Shown: positions 6,858 through 19,930, counted from the stretch's first letter. The stretch is 38,482 nucleotides of DNA from DAOVRL01 sp964459805 (GCA_964459805.1 CAYWOD010000007.1:1-38482); one strand, 5' to 3'. Notes: a model not told the origin generated them from the sequence alone. Translations and numbers: made by a program.

Positions 6858-9821
6858 AGCATTGAGGTCATAGACGAGGTTCGGGACACTATGATTCTGA
6901 CCACGCTTGCTGAGGATGATTGCCAGAGCCACGAGCAGGCGCTGCTGAGGTTCTATATGAGGCTAAGGCCCGGCAATCCGCCCAACGAAGAGAAGGCAAA
7001 ATCCTTCTTTGCCGAAAAATTCTTCGATTCTAACCGCTATCGTCTCGGCAAAGTCGGCAGATTCAGACTCAATCGAAAGTTCGGGCAGTCTGTGGATGAG
7101 GCTGAGATGACGCTTCGGCCCGAAGACTTCCTAAACACGATGAAATACATAATGGGCTTGCGAAGCAATGAGGGGGAGGTTGACGACATCGACCATCTGG
7201 GCAACAGAAGGCTGCGCACTATTGAGGAGCTCGCCTCCGACGAAATCAGAAAAGGCCTGCTCAAGCTGCGCAAGACCGTCCAGGAGCGGATGAGCATGAA
7301 AAGGGACCCCGATGAGCTGCCGCGGATCGCGGATCTCGTCAATTCAAAGAGCGTCTCGAGCAGCATCAACTATTTCTTTGGTCGGGGGGAGCTCAGCCAG
7401 GTTGTTGACCAGACCAACGCATTGAGCCAGTTGACGCACGAAAGGCGCCTCTCGGCGCTCGGTCCCGGCGGCTTGAACAGAAGGCGAGCGGGCTTTGAGG
7501 TTCGTGATGTGCACATCAGTCATTACGGCAGAATCTGCCCCATTGAAACGCCCGAAGGGACAAATATCGGCCTGATCGCCTCCTTGGCTATATTTGCAAA
7601 GATCGATAGGTACGGATTTCTGCTCACACCGTATCGCGAAGTCAAGAACGGCAAGGCCACCGATAAGGTCGATTATTTGCGCGCTGATGAAGACACGAAG
7701 GCGGTCATTGGCGCCCCAAACACCTTCGATCCGGAGACAAATCAAATCCAAAAAGGTCTTGTCCTTGCGATGAAAAATGGCGAGCTGGCGCATGTGCCCA
7801 GTGAGGAAGTAAACTATGTTGATGTTTCCGCCAAGCAAATTGTCGGCGTTTCGGCTTCACTGATTCCTTTCTTGGAGCACGATGACGCAAACCGGGCTTT
7901 GATGGGTTCGAACATGCAGCGACAGGCGGTTCCGCTGCTCAAGACCGAGCCGCCTTTGGTCGGGACCGGCATTGAGGCGGTGGTCGGCCGCAACTCAAGC
8001 ATGGTCGTGCGGGCCCAAGGCAGCGGCGCTGTCACTGAAGTTGACGCAACCAAGATAGTCATTAACCATACCGACGAATATGAGCTCGCGAAATTCATCG
8101 GCCTGAATGAGAGAACCTGCCTTAACCAAAAGCCGGCAGTCAAGCTTGGCGACAGGGTTCAGAAAGGCCAGATCATAGCCGACGGGGGAGGCACATCCGA
8201 CGGCGTGCTGGCACTCGGTAAAAACGTCCTTGTAGGTTTTGTCTCTTTTGACGGTTTCAACTTTGAGGACGCCATCATAGTAAGCGAGAGACTCTGCAAG
8301 AACGACAGCTTCACAAGCATTCACATTGATGAATTCACGGCCGAAGTACGCGAAACCCGCCTCGGCAAGGAAGAGTTCACCTGTGATATTCCCAACGTCA
8401 GCGAAAGGGCCCTGCGAAACCTCGACGAGAACGGTGTCGTTCGTGAGGGAACCAGGATCTGCACCGGTGATATTCTCGTAGGGAAAGTCGTGCCCAAGAG
8501 CAAGACCGAGCTGACGCCGGAGGAAAAGCTCCTCCACGCGATATTCGGCCGAGCAGGCGAAGACGTCAAAAATGATTCTCTCGAGCTGCCCAGCGGATAT
8601 GAGGGAGTCGTGATTAAGACCGAGCGCTTCACCAGGCGCGGCGCCGGCTCCGACGAACAGAAAAAAGCTCTCGCGGCCCAGATCAAAGAACATCGGAAGC
8701 AGATGAGGGAAAAGGAATGCCTGATCTTCAGGCAGATGATCGAGGCCATCCACAAAAAGTTAGATGTCAATATAGTTGATCCCTCTACACGTCAGAAAGT
8801 CGGCGCCAGCGCCGATGATGAAGTTATCTATGAGCAGATAGAGAACTTCAACATCAAGTGGGTCAAGCCGGCCGCCACCCGCGACGATGTCCAGAAGATC
8901 GTGGAGAGGTTTTGGGTCAAGATAGCTGAAGCTCAGGAGGAAAAGGCCCGCCGAATCGAGGTTTTGAAGCACGGCGACGAACTGCCCAGCGGTGTCCTGC
9001 AGATGGTGAAGGTTTACGTCGCAATCAAAAGGACATTGTCAATCGGCGACAAGATGGCCGGACGCCACGGCAACAAGGGCGTTATCGCAAAGATTATGCC
9101 TGAAGAGGATATGCCCTTCCTCGAAGACGGCACATCTCTTGACATTTTGCTCAACCCTCTCGGCGTACCGAGCCGAATGAACGTCGGCCAGATCCTCGAA
9201 ACGCATCTCGGCTGGGTGGCGAAAGTGCTGGGATTCAAAGCTATTACCCCTGTGTTCGACGGGGCCACCGAAAATGACATCCAGGCATTAACCGCTGAGG
9301 CAAACGACCGTGTCGTTAAAAGAACAACCCAGGTCGAAGAACAGGGACAGGTGCCGCCTGCCGACGAGTTCTTCGTGACCATCCCGAAGACGTTGAAGAC
9401 TCAATTGTATGACGGCAGAACAGGAGAGCCGTTCGACCAGAAGGCGACCATCGGATATATCTATATGATGAAACTGCACCACCTCGTGGACGACAAGATT
9501 CACGCCAGGGCAACCGGTCCCTACAGCCTGATTACCCAGCAGCCGCTGGGCGGCAAGGCCAGAACCGGAGGACAAAGATTCGGTGAAATGGAAGTCTGGG
9601 CTCTCGAAGGCTACGGGGCCGCTTATACCCTCCAGGAAATGCTCACCGTCAAAAGCGATGACGTCGAGGGCCGAACGAAAATCTATGAGTCTATGGTAAA
9701 AGGGCAAAACAGCCTCGAAGCGGGCACCCCACTATCATTTGACGTATTGTGCAATGAGATAAGAGGTTTGGGCTTGAATATACAGCTTGAGAAGAAACGA
9801 TTGGGAAGCACCGCTCTGTAG
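6633..9821 (+). CDS. rpoB: RNA polymerase beta subunit, C-terminal part (frame open from 6486)
   Basis: The frame is open from 6486, right after the amber codon, to 9821. 6633 is only the first usable in-frame start (GTG), and it lies inside the GIY-YIG-like region, leaving off the GIY motif. RpoB proper resumes at about 6861 (IEVIDEVRDTMILTTLAEDD). All later landmarks are present: LRPGNPP, GEVDDIDHLGNRR, the rifampicin region LSQVVDQTNALSQLTHERR with Asp, His, Arg and Ser kept, GPGGL, CPIETPEGTNIGLI, GDKMAGRHGNKGV and the C-terminal GGKARTGGQRFGEMEVWALE. No obvious ribosome binding site supports independent initiation at 6633. With the insert removed, RpoB would be about 1253 residues, a normal size. 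rpoC follows 47 nt later. Confidence 0.9.
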   Translation: MNDGYVGKAGSNKGEDPNSQGLRGRIGKHFGVGTKFKGDTHKNISDCGDNLLETWALTELVNYGIPREGGPGKKGSIEVIDEVRDTMILTTLAEDDCQSHEQALLRFYMRLRPGNPPNEEKAKSFFAEKFFDSNRYRLGKVGRFRLNRKFGQSVDEAEMTLRPEDFLNTMKYIMGLRSNEGEVDDIDHLGNRRLRTIEELASDEIRKGLLKLRKTVQERMSMKRDPDELPRIADLVNSKSVSSSINYFFGRGELSQVVDQTNALSQLTHERRLSALGPGGLNRRRAGFEVRDVHISHYGRICPIETPEGTNIGLIASLAIFAKIDRYGFLLTPYREVKNGKATDKVDYLRADEDTKAVIGAPNTFDPETNQIQKGLVLAMKNGELAHVPSEEVNYVDVSAKQIVGVSASLIPFLEHDDANRALMGSNMQRQAVPLLKTEPPLVGTGIEAVVGRNSSMVVRAQGSGAVTEVDATKIVINHTDEYELAKFIGLNERTCLNQKPAVKLGDRVQKGQIIADGGGTSDGVLALGKNVLVGFVSFDGFNFEDAIIVSERLCKNDSFTSIHIDEFTAEVRETRLGKEEFTCDIPNVSERALRNLDENGVVREGTRICTGDILVGKVVPKSKTELTPEEKLLHAIFGRAGEDVKNDSLELPSGYEGVVIKTERFTRRGAGSDEQKKALAAQIKEHRKQMREKECLIFRQMIEAIHKKLDVNIVDPSTRQKVGASADDEVIYEQIENFNIKWVKPAATRDDVQKIVERFWVKIAEAQEEKARRIEVLKHGDELPSGVLQMVKVYVAIKRTLSIGDKMAGRHGNKGVIAKIMPEEDMPFLEDGTSLDILLNPLGVPSRMNVGQILETHLGWVAKVLGFKAITPVFDGATENDIQALTAEANDRVVKRTTQVEEQGQVPPADEFFVTIPKTLKTQLYDGRTGEPFDQKATIGYIYMMKLHHLVDDKIHARATGPYSLITQQPLGGKARTGGQRFGEMEVWALEGYGAAYTLQEMLTVKSDDVEGRTKIYESMVKGQNSLEAGTPLSFDVLCNEIRGLGLNIQLEKKRLGSTAL

Positions 9822-9868
9822 GACTATTGATTATTGAGTTATCAATTGTCAATTGTAAGGGGCCTTAA

Positions 9869-14305
<4,437 letters not shown>

Positions 14306-14339
14306 AACATCTATTATTGTGCTGTAAGAGATACGAACT

Positions 14340-14705
14340 ATGCCAACTATAAACCAGTTAGTCCGACGTCCAAGAGCAAAATCGAAGGGTCGAAAACGAG
14401 TCTCCGATATCAGTGGTTCGCCCCAAAAGCGGGGTGTCTGCCTCATTGTGAGGACTCAAACGCCGAAAAAACCGAACTCCGCTCTGCGGAAAATCGCTCG
14501 TGTCAGGCTCACAAACGGCAAGGAAGTCACCGCCTACATTCCCGGCATCGATCACAACCTTCAGGAGCACAGCACCGTTATTATTCGCGGCGGCCGGGTT
14601 CGCGACCTGCCTGGTGTTCGATATCATATAGTCCGCGGCGTGCTCGACTGTGCCGGTGTGGCTAATCGAAAACAGGGCAGAAGTAAGTACGGCGCAAAGA
14701 AGTAA
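14340..14705 (+). CDS. rpsL: Ribosomal protein uS12
   Basis: uS12 lies at the decoding centre of the small subunit. The 121-residue sequence starts MPTINQLVRRPR and contains TPKKPNSALRK, with the Lys associated with streptomycin sensitivity and methylthiolation in other bacteria, and GGRVRDLPGVRYH. The length is normal. It is the first gene of the str group, 34 nt after rpoC, with an AAGAGATACGAAC element directly before the ATG rather than a clear Shine-Dalgarno sequence. rpsG follows 37 nt later. Confidence 0.97.
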   Translation: MPTINQLVRRPRAKSKGRKRVSDISGSPQKRGVCLIVRTQTPKKPNSALRKIARVRLTNGKEVTAYIPGIDHNLQEHSTVIIRGGRVRDLPGVRYHIVRGVLDCAGVANRKQGRSKYGAKK

Positions 14706-14742
14706 GGCGTAATCCAAGCCGCAAAAGACCAGGAACGAGAAT

Positions 14743-15216
14743 ATGGCAAAAAAGTTTACGAGTTCAAGTCAACAGTTGAAGCCTGATCCGAAGTACGATA
14801 GCAAGCTGGCCTCGAAGTTCATTAATTGTCTGATGTGGGACGGCAAAAAAAGCACCGCCCAGCGCGTCTTTTACGATGCTATGGAGATCATAGGTAAGAA
14901 AATCAGCGATACTCAGGCCCTCGACGTGTTCGAAAAGGCCATAAACAACGCCAAACCCATGATCGAGGTTCGCAGCAAGCGTATTGGCGGAGCCAGTTAT
15001 CAGGTACCGATGCAGGTAAGCCCGAAGCGCCAGCAGTCGCTCGCTTTCAGGTGGATACTTCAGTCGGCCAGGACGAAAAAGGGGAAACCTATGTGCGAAC
15101 GCCTCGCTTCCGAATTGATAGATGCTTATAATGAGCACGGCGGTGCAATGACAACCAGGGAAAACGTCCACAGAATGGCTGAGGCGAACAAGGCGTTTGC
15201 CCACTTCGCCTGGTAA
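14743..15216 (+). CDS. rpsG: Ribosomal protein uS7
   Basis: uS7 nucleates assembly of the 30S head and contacts the E site. The 157-residue protein has the family features KFINCLMWDGKKSTAQRVFY, RSKRIGGASYQVPMQV and a C-terminal NVHRMAEANKAFAHFAW. Length and position after rpsL are standard. It is followed within 15 nt by an intrinsic terminator, so the rpsL-rpsG message probably ends here, at least in part. Confidence 0.97.
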   Translation: MAKKFTSSSQQLKPDPKYDSKLASKFINCLMWDGKKSTAQRVFYDAMEIIGKKISDTQALDVFEKAINNAKPMIEVRSKRIGGASYQVPMQVSPKRQQSLAFRWILQSARTKKGKPMCERLASELIDAYNEHGGAMTTRENVHRMAEANKAFAHFAW

Positions 15217-15230
15217 CAGTTACTGTCTAT

Positions 15231-15274
15231 AACTGCCACGGTTCCTTTGCAAAGATGACTGTGGCAGTTTTTTT
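15231..15274 (+). terminator. Intrinsic terminator after rpsG
   Basis: A 9-bp perfect stem AACTGCCAC (15231-15239) / GTGGCAGTT (15261-15269) can be extended by a G-T and a G-C pair, and is followed by a run of seven T (15268-15274). It lies between rpsG and fusA, which are usually co-transcribed, so it may be a partial terminator that lowers fusA expression or sets it apart. Confidence 0.8.
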
Positions 15275-15336
15275 ATCAGCTTCGTGAATCGCTGTGTGGT
15301 TCGCGATATGCCCGTATAAGTTAAGAGACGCGAGTA

Positions 15337-17412
15337 ATGGCGAGCAATCTGAGAAAACTGCGTAATATTGGGATTATGGCGCACATTGACGCCGGCAAAA
15401 CAACGGTTACCGAGCGCATACTCTACTATACCGGCAAAACGTACAAAATGGGGGAGGTCCACGACGGCACCGCTGTTATGGATTTTATGGAGGAAGAGCA
15501 AAAAAGGGGCATTACCATCACTTGTGCCTGCACAAAATGCCCTTGGAAGGCCTTTGAAATCAATCTTATCGATACCCCGGGCCATATTGATTTCACCGCC
15601 GAGGTCGAAAGGTCTTTGCGGGTCCTCGATGGCGCCGTTGCCGTATTTGACGGCAGCGAGGGAGTCCAGGCGCAGAGCGAAACCGTCTGGAGGCAAGGTC
15701 AGAAATACGGCCTGCCTTGTATTTGCTTTATCAACAAGATGGACAAGATTGGCGCCGATTTCGAGATGTCTGTTGAGAGTATTCGCGACAAGCTGCTGGC
15801 CAATCCGGCGCCACTGCAACTGCCTATCGGAGCCGGCGATTGCTTCGCGGGCGTGATCGACCTGATCAGAATGCAGGCGGTCTTCTACAAAACCGAAGAA
15901 ATGGGGGCCGCTTTTGAAGAAACGCAGATCCCTTCCGATCTGCTGCAAGACGCTGAGCAGCGAAGAAACGAGATGATCGAGCTGGCAGCCGAATATGACG
16001 AGGAGCTGATGGATACCTACGTCCACGACAAGCCGGTTGAGGCTGGAATGATTGACCGCGCAATCAGGAAGGGAACTCTGGCCAACAAGCTCCAGCCGGT
16101 ATTTGTCGGCTCGGCCTTGAAGTATATCGGTGTACAGAGGCTTCTTGATGGTGTCCTGGCATACCTGCCCTCGCCGTTGGATAAACCTGTCCTGACAGGA
16201 CATAAGCCGTCCGATAAGAATAAGAAGATACCCGTCAAGTGTGATCCAAATGGCAGCATGGTCGCGCTCGCCTTCAAGATTACGAGCGACGCACACGGCG
16301 ATTTGAACTTTCTGAGGATCTATCAGGGCAAGTTGAAATCCGGTCGCAGGGTCTTGAATGTAAATCGCAACAAACGCGAAAATGTTACCAGAATCTTTGA
16401 AATGCACGCAAACGCGCGAGAAATCAAGGATTCAGCCTCAGCCGGTGATATCGTGGCGGTTGTAGGCCTAAAGCAAACCCTTACCGGCGATACGATTTGC
16501 GACCCCCAAAAGCCGGTTTCACTGCCGAATATTACCTTTCCGCAGACGGTCATTACCATGTCGATTGAACCCAGAACCGCCGCAGAAAAGGCGAAACTTA
16601 CAGATGCACTTGCCGCTTTGAAGCGCGAAGACCCGACTTTTGAATGTAAAGTTGACTGCGAAACGGGCCAGACGGTCATCAGTGGAATGGGGGAGCTCCA
16701 CTTGGAAGTTCTCCAGCATAAGCTCGTAAAGGAAAAAGGGGTCAACATCAGGGTCGGCAAGCCGCGCGTCGCATACAAAGAAGCCATCACTGAAACAGCC
16801 CGGGCAGAAGGCAAATTCATTCGTCAAACAGGCGGTCACGGCCAGTATGGGCATGTAGTTTTGGCTGTTGAGCCGCTCTTGACCGAAGACGGCCACTGGA
16901 GCCGCGATATCGAATTTCAGTCCAAGGCCCCGGGCGATGCCGTGCCAAAAGAATACATCCCCGATGTCCAAAGAGGAGCAAAAGATGCCCTGAGCTGTGG
17001 TGTGCTGGCGGGTTATCCTCTTGTGGGAGTTAGAGTTACGTTAATCGACGGGTCGTTCCATTCTGTGGATTCTTCCGCTCTGGCTTTTGAGCAGGCAGCG
17101 GCTATCGCCGTTGAAAAGGCCCTCAAGGATGCAGAACCGGTACTGCTTGAGCCGGTAATGAAACTTCAGGCAATCGTCCCCCAGGCCAATTTCGGGGCTG
17201 TCCAAGGCAGTTTGCTTGCAAAAAGAGGCATGATCACCGCCTGTCGGGTACACGGAAATATGCAGGTCATCGATGCCAAGGTGCCTCTGGTGGAGATGTT
17301 TGGGTATTCGAGCGAGATTAGGAGTGCGACAGCGGGCAGAGGAACCTTCACGATGGAGCCTCTGACCTACGAAAAGATCCCCGACCAGATTGCAAAACAA
17401 ATAATACTTTGA
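15337..17412 (+). CDS. fusA: Elongation factor G
   Basis: EF-G drives translocation and, with RRF, ribosome recycling. The 691-residue protein has G1 AHIDAGKT (15-22), G2 RGITI (58-62), G3 DTPGH (79-83) and G4 NKMDK. It ends with a domain V typical of EF-G (PLVEMFGYSSEIRSATAGRG). C63, C65 and C68 form a small Cys cluster in the switch II-proximal strand; their role is unknown. The stop is TGA. An ACGCGAGTA element rather than a clear Shine-Dalgarno sequence precedes the ATG. I found no convincing promoter in the 60 nt between the upstream terminator and fusA. Confidence 0.97.
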   Translation: MASNLRKLRNIGIMAHIDAGKTTVTERILYYTGKTYKMGEVHDGTAVMDFMEEEQKRGITITCACTKCPWKAFEINLIDTPGHIDFTAEVERSLRVLDGAVAVFDGSEGVQAQSETVWRQGQKYGLPCICFINKMDKIGADFEMSVESIRDKLLANPAPLQLPIGAGDCFAGVIDLIRMQAVFYKTEEMGAAFEETQIPSDLLQDAEQRRNEMIELAAEYDEELMDTYVHDKPVEAGMIDRAIRKGTLANKLQPVFVGSALKYIGVQRLLDGVLAYLPSPLDKPVLTGHKPSDKNKKIPVKCDPNGSMVALAFKITSDAHGDLNFLRIYQGKLKSGRRVLNVNRNKRENVTRIFEMHANAREIKDSASAGDIVAVVGLKQTLTGDTICDPQKPVSLPNITFPQTVITMSIEPRTAAEKAKLTDALAALKREDPTFECKVDCETGQTVISGMGELHLEVLQHKLVKEKGVNIRVGKPRVAYKEAITETARAEGKFIRQTGGHGQYGHVVLAVEPLLTEDGHWSRDIEFQSKAPGDAVPKEYIPDVQRGAKDALSCGVLAGYPLVGVRVTLIDGSFHSVDSSALAFEQAAAIAVEKALKDAEPVLLEPVMKLQAIVPQANFGAVQGSLLAKRGMITACRVHGNMQVIDAKVPLVEMFGYSSEIRSATAGRGTFTMEPLTYEKIPDQIAKQIIL

Positions 17413-17420
17413 GAAGGACA

Positions 17421-17487
17421 ACTTTTTTGCATTTTTTCAAAATTTTTATCTCATTTTGTTGACAGCGGCCTGTTCCTATGATAACAT
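17421..17487 (+). promoter_or_regulatory. Sigma70-type promoter of the S10 operon, with AT-rich upstream element
   Basis: TTGACA at 17459-17464 and TAACAT at 17482-17487 are separated by exactly 17 nt. The 38 nt before the -35 box are runs of T and A (17421-17458), resembling the UP elements of strong ribosomal promoters. Transcription would start near 17494, leaving a leader of more than 400 nt before rpsJ. Confidence 0.7.
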
Positions 17488-17605
17488 TCGGGGTTTTCAG
17501 CCGTAGCGAGCATCGTCACGGACGACTTTGCGAAAAACCAGTTGGGCTGTGGCATATCTGTAATATGATGGTCACGGATGGTTAGTGAGCAGTCTGTTAG
17601 ACTTT

Positions 17606-17763
17606 GGGGTGCACCAGAAGCCGACAAGAGGCTTTGGAAGGGCCAAAAAGGTCCGAACCCGAACCCCTATAAGGAAGGCGAATTCGAAAAAGCCTTTCCT
17701 GCCGAAATCGACAATACTGAATTGGCTGATTGCAGAATTACTGCAGGCTAAGGGTGCTTTTTT
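17606..17763 (+). ncRNA. Candidate structured leader or small RNA upstream of rpsJ
   Basis: Several helices can be drawn by eye. Hairpin 1 is 17614-17622/17630-17637 (CCA, bulged G, AAGCC with GGCTTTGG). Hairpin 2 is 17640-17644/17650-17654 (GGGCC/GGTCC with an A5 loop). Hairpin 3 is 17672-17679/17692-17700 (AGGAAGGC/GCCTTTCCT, one bulge). There is also TGCAG/CTGCA around 17731-17745. GGGGT 17606-17610 can pair with ACCCC 17663-17667 and enclose hairpins 1 and 2. A long-range helix GCACC-AGA-AGCC (17611-17622) with GGCT-AAG-GGTGC (17746-17757) is followed at once by T6 (17758-17763), and it competes with hairpin 1. This looks like either an attenuator of the S10 operon or an independent terminated RNA. 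I do not recognise it as a known family. Confidence 0.45.
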
Positions 17764-17766
17764 GTT

Positions 17767-17794
17767 TTGTTCTTGAGTTATAAGTTGATATACT
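17767..17794 (+). promoter_or_regulatory. Possible second promoter before rpsJ
   Basis: TATACT at 17789-17794 matches a -10 box in five of six positions. TTGTTC at 17767-17772 is a weak -35 at 16 nt spacing. It lies right after the U-run of the structured leader and could drive rpsJ if that element terminates. The evidence is weak. The remaining 115 nt to rpsJ show nothing else except GAGGAA, the ribosome binding site. Confidence 0.3.
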
Positions 17795-17910
17795 CCAGGC
17801 TCTTATATGCTTGAGACTGTCAACTTCCGATAAAATGTTCTGCGTGATCTGCTGCTTTTTGCCGGGGACAAGCCTGGCTTGGCGAAACTCAGCGGTGCAG
17901 AGGAAAAGTT

Positions 17911-18225
17911 GTGGCTACTGAAACTGAAAGAATTAGAATCAGAATGGAGGCCTATGACCACAGGGCTCTTGATGCTTCTGCTCGCGAAATAGTAGAGCAC
18001 GCCCGGAAGACCAATGCCCGCGTCAGTGGTCCGGTGCCGCTGCCCACGCGAATCGAGAGGTACACGGTGTTGCGAAGTCCCCACATCGACAAGAAATCGC
18101 GTGAGCAGTTCGAGCTTCGGACTCACAAACGTCTCATTGATATTCATGAGGCAAACGCGCGAACGGTTGAGGTGTTGAACCGTTTGGTTGTCCCCGCAGG
18201 AGTCTTTGTCAGGATTAAGGCCTAA
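17911..18225 (+). CDS. rpsJ: Ribosomal protein uS10
   Basis: uS10 is a head protein of the small subunit and, as NusE, a partner in antitermination. The 104-residue protein starts at GTG, 5-10 nt after GAGGAA. Family features are IRIRMEAYDHRALDASAREI, GPVPLPTRIERYTVLRSPHIDKKSREQFE and a C-terminal LPAG-like VVPAGVFVRIKA. It is the first gene of the S10 operon, downstream of a long leader. Confidence 0.97.
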   Translation: MATETERIRIRMEAYDHRALDASAREIVEHARKTNARVSGPVPLPTRIERYTVLRSPHIDKKSREQFELRTHKRLIDIHEANARTVEVLNRLVVPAGVFVRIKA

Positions 18226-18300
18226 TTCGATGTCTCGTTAAGCACGGATCGTATCTCTGGGATCCGATGCGAAATGTGAGGTGCCTGAAGTAGTAGTGTT

Positions 18301-18948
18301 ATGGCGATGTTATTGGGAAAAAAAGTAGGAATGACGCAGGTTTACGCCGAATCGGGCGAGTTGCTGCCCGTTACCGTGATACAGGCCGGGCCTTGCGTTG
18401 TAATGCAGGTCAAAACCACAGAAACTGACGGATACAATGCCGTTCAATTGGGTTTTGATGATGTAAAGCCCTCGCGCAGGAAAAAGCCCCAAATCGGCAC
18501 TGCTCAGAAAGCCAATACGATGCCGAAGAGGCTCGTTAGGGAGATGCGGCTGCCGGATGACGCCGAACCCGAGTACAAGCCGGGCGATTCTATTACCGTG
18601 GAGGTCTTTGTCGAGAACCAATTCGTGGACGTTGTAGGTACCAGCAAGGGTAAAGGGTTTGCCGGTGTGATGAAGCGTCACGGTTTTGGGGGGTTCCCAG
18701 CCTCGCACGGCACGGAACGGAAACACAGGGCCCCTGGCTCAATATCGAGCTTTGCCAGCAATGCCGGCCACGGCGGTGGACCCAAGAGGGGCAAAAAGAT
18801 GCCCGGGCACATGGGCAACTGCCGGGTCACAACGAAGAACCACGAGCTGGTTGCGATAGATGAAGACAAGAACCTGTTGATTGTTAAAGGTTCCGTACCG
18901 GGCCCGGCCGGGGGCTACTGTATCGTGCAAACTGCAAAAAGGGCCTGA
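18301..18948 (+). CDS. rplC: Ribosomal protein uL3
   Basis: uL3 is an early assembly protein reaching the peptidyl-transferase centre. The 215-residue protein has GKKVGMTQVY near its start, TSKGKGFAGVMKRHGFGG, and the central loop HGTERKHRAPGSI ending in KMPGHMGN. An ATG at 18307 would remove two residues and is equally possible, because no clear Shine-Dalgarno sequence fixes the start. The stop is TGA. rplD follows after 24 nt. Confidence 0.96.
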   Translation: MAMLLGKKVGMTQVYAESGELLPVTVIQAGPCVVMQVKTTETDGYNAVQLGFDDVKPSRRKKPQIGTAQKANTMPKRLVREMRLPDDAEPEYKPGDSITVEVFVENQFVDVVGTSKGKGFAGVMKRHGFGGFPASHGTERKHRAPGSISSFASNAGHGGGPKRGKKMPGHMGNCRVTTKNHELVAIDEDKNLLIVKGSVPGPAGGYCIVQTAKRA

Positions 18949-18972
18949 GTATATGGAAAACGGAAATAAGAG

Positions 18973-19608
18973 ATGATAGATTTGGCCGTGTACAATCCCG
19001 ATGGCCAGGAAGTTGAGAGCTTGAAGGTCGATGAGTCGGCTTTGGGTGGCTCGGTCAGATACCCGCTGCTCAAGCAGGCCATAGTTATGTATCACGCCAA
19101 CAAGCGAGTCGGGACAGCCGCCACAAAAAGCAGAAGCATGGTGGCCGGGTCGGGCAGAAAGCTCTTCAGACAGAAAGGCACCGGAAATGCCCGAATCGGC
19201 AACGTTAGAACCGGCAAACGCGTCGGCGGTGGCGTTACCTTTGCCAAAGGGCTTAGAGATTTCGGCAAACGGATGCCAAAAAAGCAAAGAAGATTAGCCA
19301 GAGACTCGGCAATATTGGCAAAGCTCCTGAGCAACAACATCGTCGTGGTTGACGGGCTGAGCTTTGAAAGGCCCAGGACAAAGGATTTCTTGAGCGTTCT
19401 AAGTAACTTGAAAATCGAACGCAGTTGCCTCGTAACCACCGGTGACTATGATGAAAACATTTACAAATCAGCTAAGAATGTCCCGAAAGTGGCCGTTATG
19501 CCGGTGGAGCAGTTGAACGCCGGCGATATCTGCAGTCACAGCAAAGTGCTGTTCACCAAAGAGGCGTTCTTGTCGGTTTTGAACAAAGACCAGGCAAGTG
19601 AGAACTAA
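18973..19608 (+). CDS. rplD: Ribosomal protein uL4
   Basis: uL4 lines the exit tunnel and in some bacteria represses the S10 operon. The 211-residue protein has the tunnel-loop features GTGNARIGNVRTGKRVGGGV and KMPKKQRRLARDSA-type residues (RMPKKQRRLA). A C-terminal globular part follows. Length and position are normal. Because uL4 is the classical autoregulator of the E. coli S10 leader, the structured leader upstream of rpsJ is a natural candidate target, by inference only. Confidence 0.96.
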   Translation: MIDLAVYNPDGQEVESLKVDESALGGSVRYPLLKQAIVMYHANKRVGTAATKSRSMVAGSGRKLFRQKGTGNARIGNVRTGKRVGGGVTFAKGLRDFGKRMPKKQRRLARDSAILAKLLSNNIVVVDGLSFERPRTKDFLSVLSNLKIERSCLVTTGDYDENIYKSAKNVPKVAVMPVEQLNAGDICSHSKVLFTKEAFLSVLNKDQASEN

Positions 19609-19620
19609 GAAGGTATCACT

Positions 19621-19899
19621 GTGGACGATTATGGCATAATAATTCGGCCTTTGGTTACTGAGCAGGGAATGCACTTTGCCAATGTAAAAGGAGCATACTC
19701 GTTTGAGGTAAACAGCAAAGCTAACAAAGCACAGATAAGAAACGCTGTTGAGAGAATTTATAACGTTAAAGTTCAGAAAGTAAGAACCGCCAACCGCAGA
19801 GGCAAGTATCGCCGCAGAGGCAGAAACTTTGGTATGACATCGAGCTGGAAGAAGGCCGTTGTATATCTCAAGCCTGACTTCCATATAGATTTGTTCTAA
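19621..19899 (+). CDS. rplW: Ribosomal protein uL23
   Basis: uL23 lies at the tunnel exit and docks trigger factor and SRP. The 92-residue protein starts at GTG, with AAGG 7-10 nt upstream. Typical features are IIRPLVTEQG near the start, YSFEVNSKANKAQIRNAVERIYNVKVQKVRT and a basic loop RRGKYRRRGR. It lies 12 nt after rplD. Confidence 0.95.
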   Translation: MDDYGIIIRPLVTEQGMHFANVKGAYSFEVNSKANKAQIRNAVERIYNVKVQKVRTANRRGKYRRRGRNFGMTSSWKKAVVYLKPDFHIDLF

Positions 19900-19930
19900 A
19901 ACGCCGCAGGCGAATAACGGGGTGCGAGTT

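Noticed and set aside
15220..16407. Long minus-strand ORF opposite fusA
   Set aside because: It is a shadow of a GC-biased, highly conserved gene and its product resembles nothing known. Other long minus-strand frames in the core region were rejected for the same reason.
17585..17776. 63-codon ORF in the S10 leader
   Set aside because: It has no ribosome binding site or family similarity, it is rich in Lys/Arg from the hairpin sequence, and it runs through the structured region.
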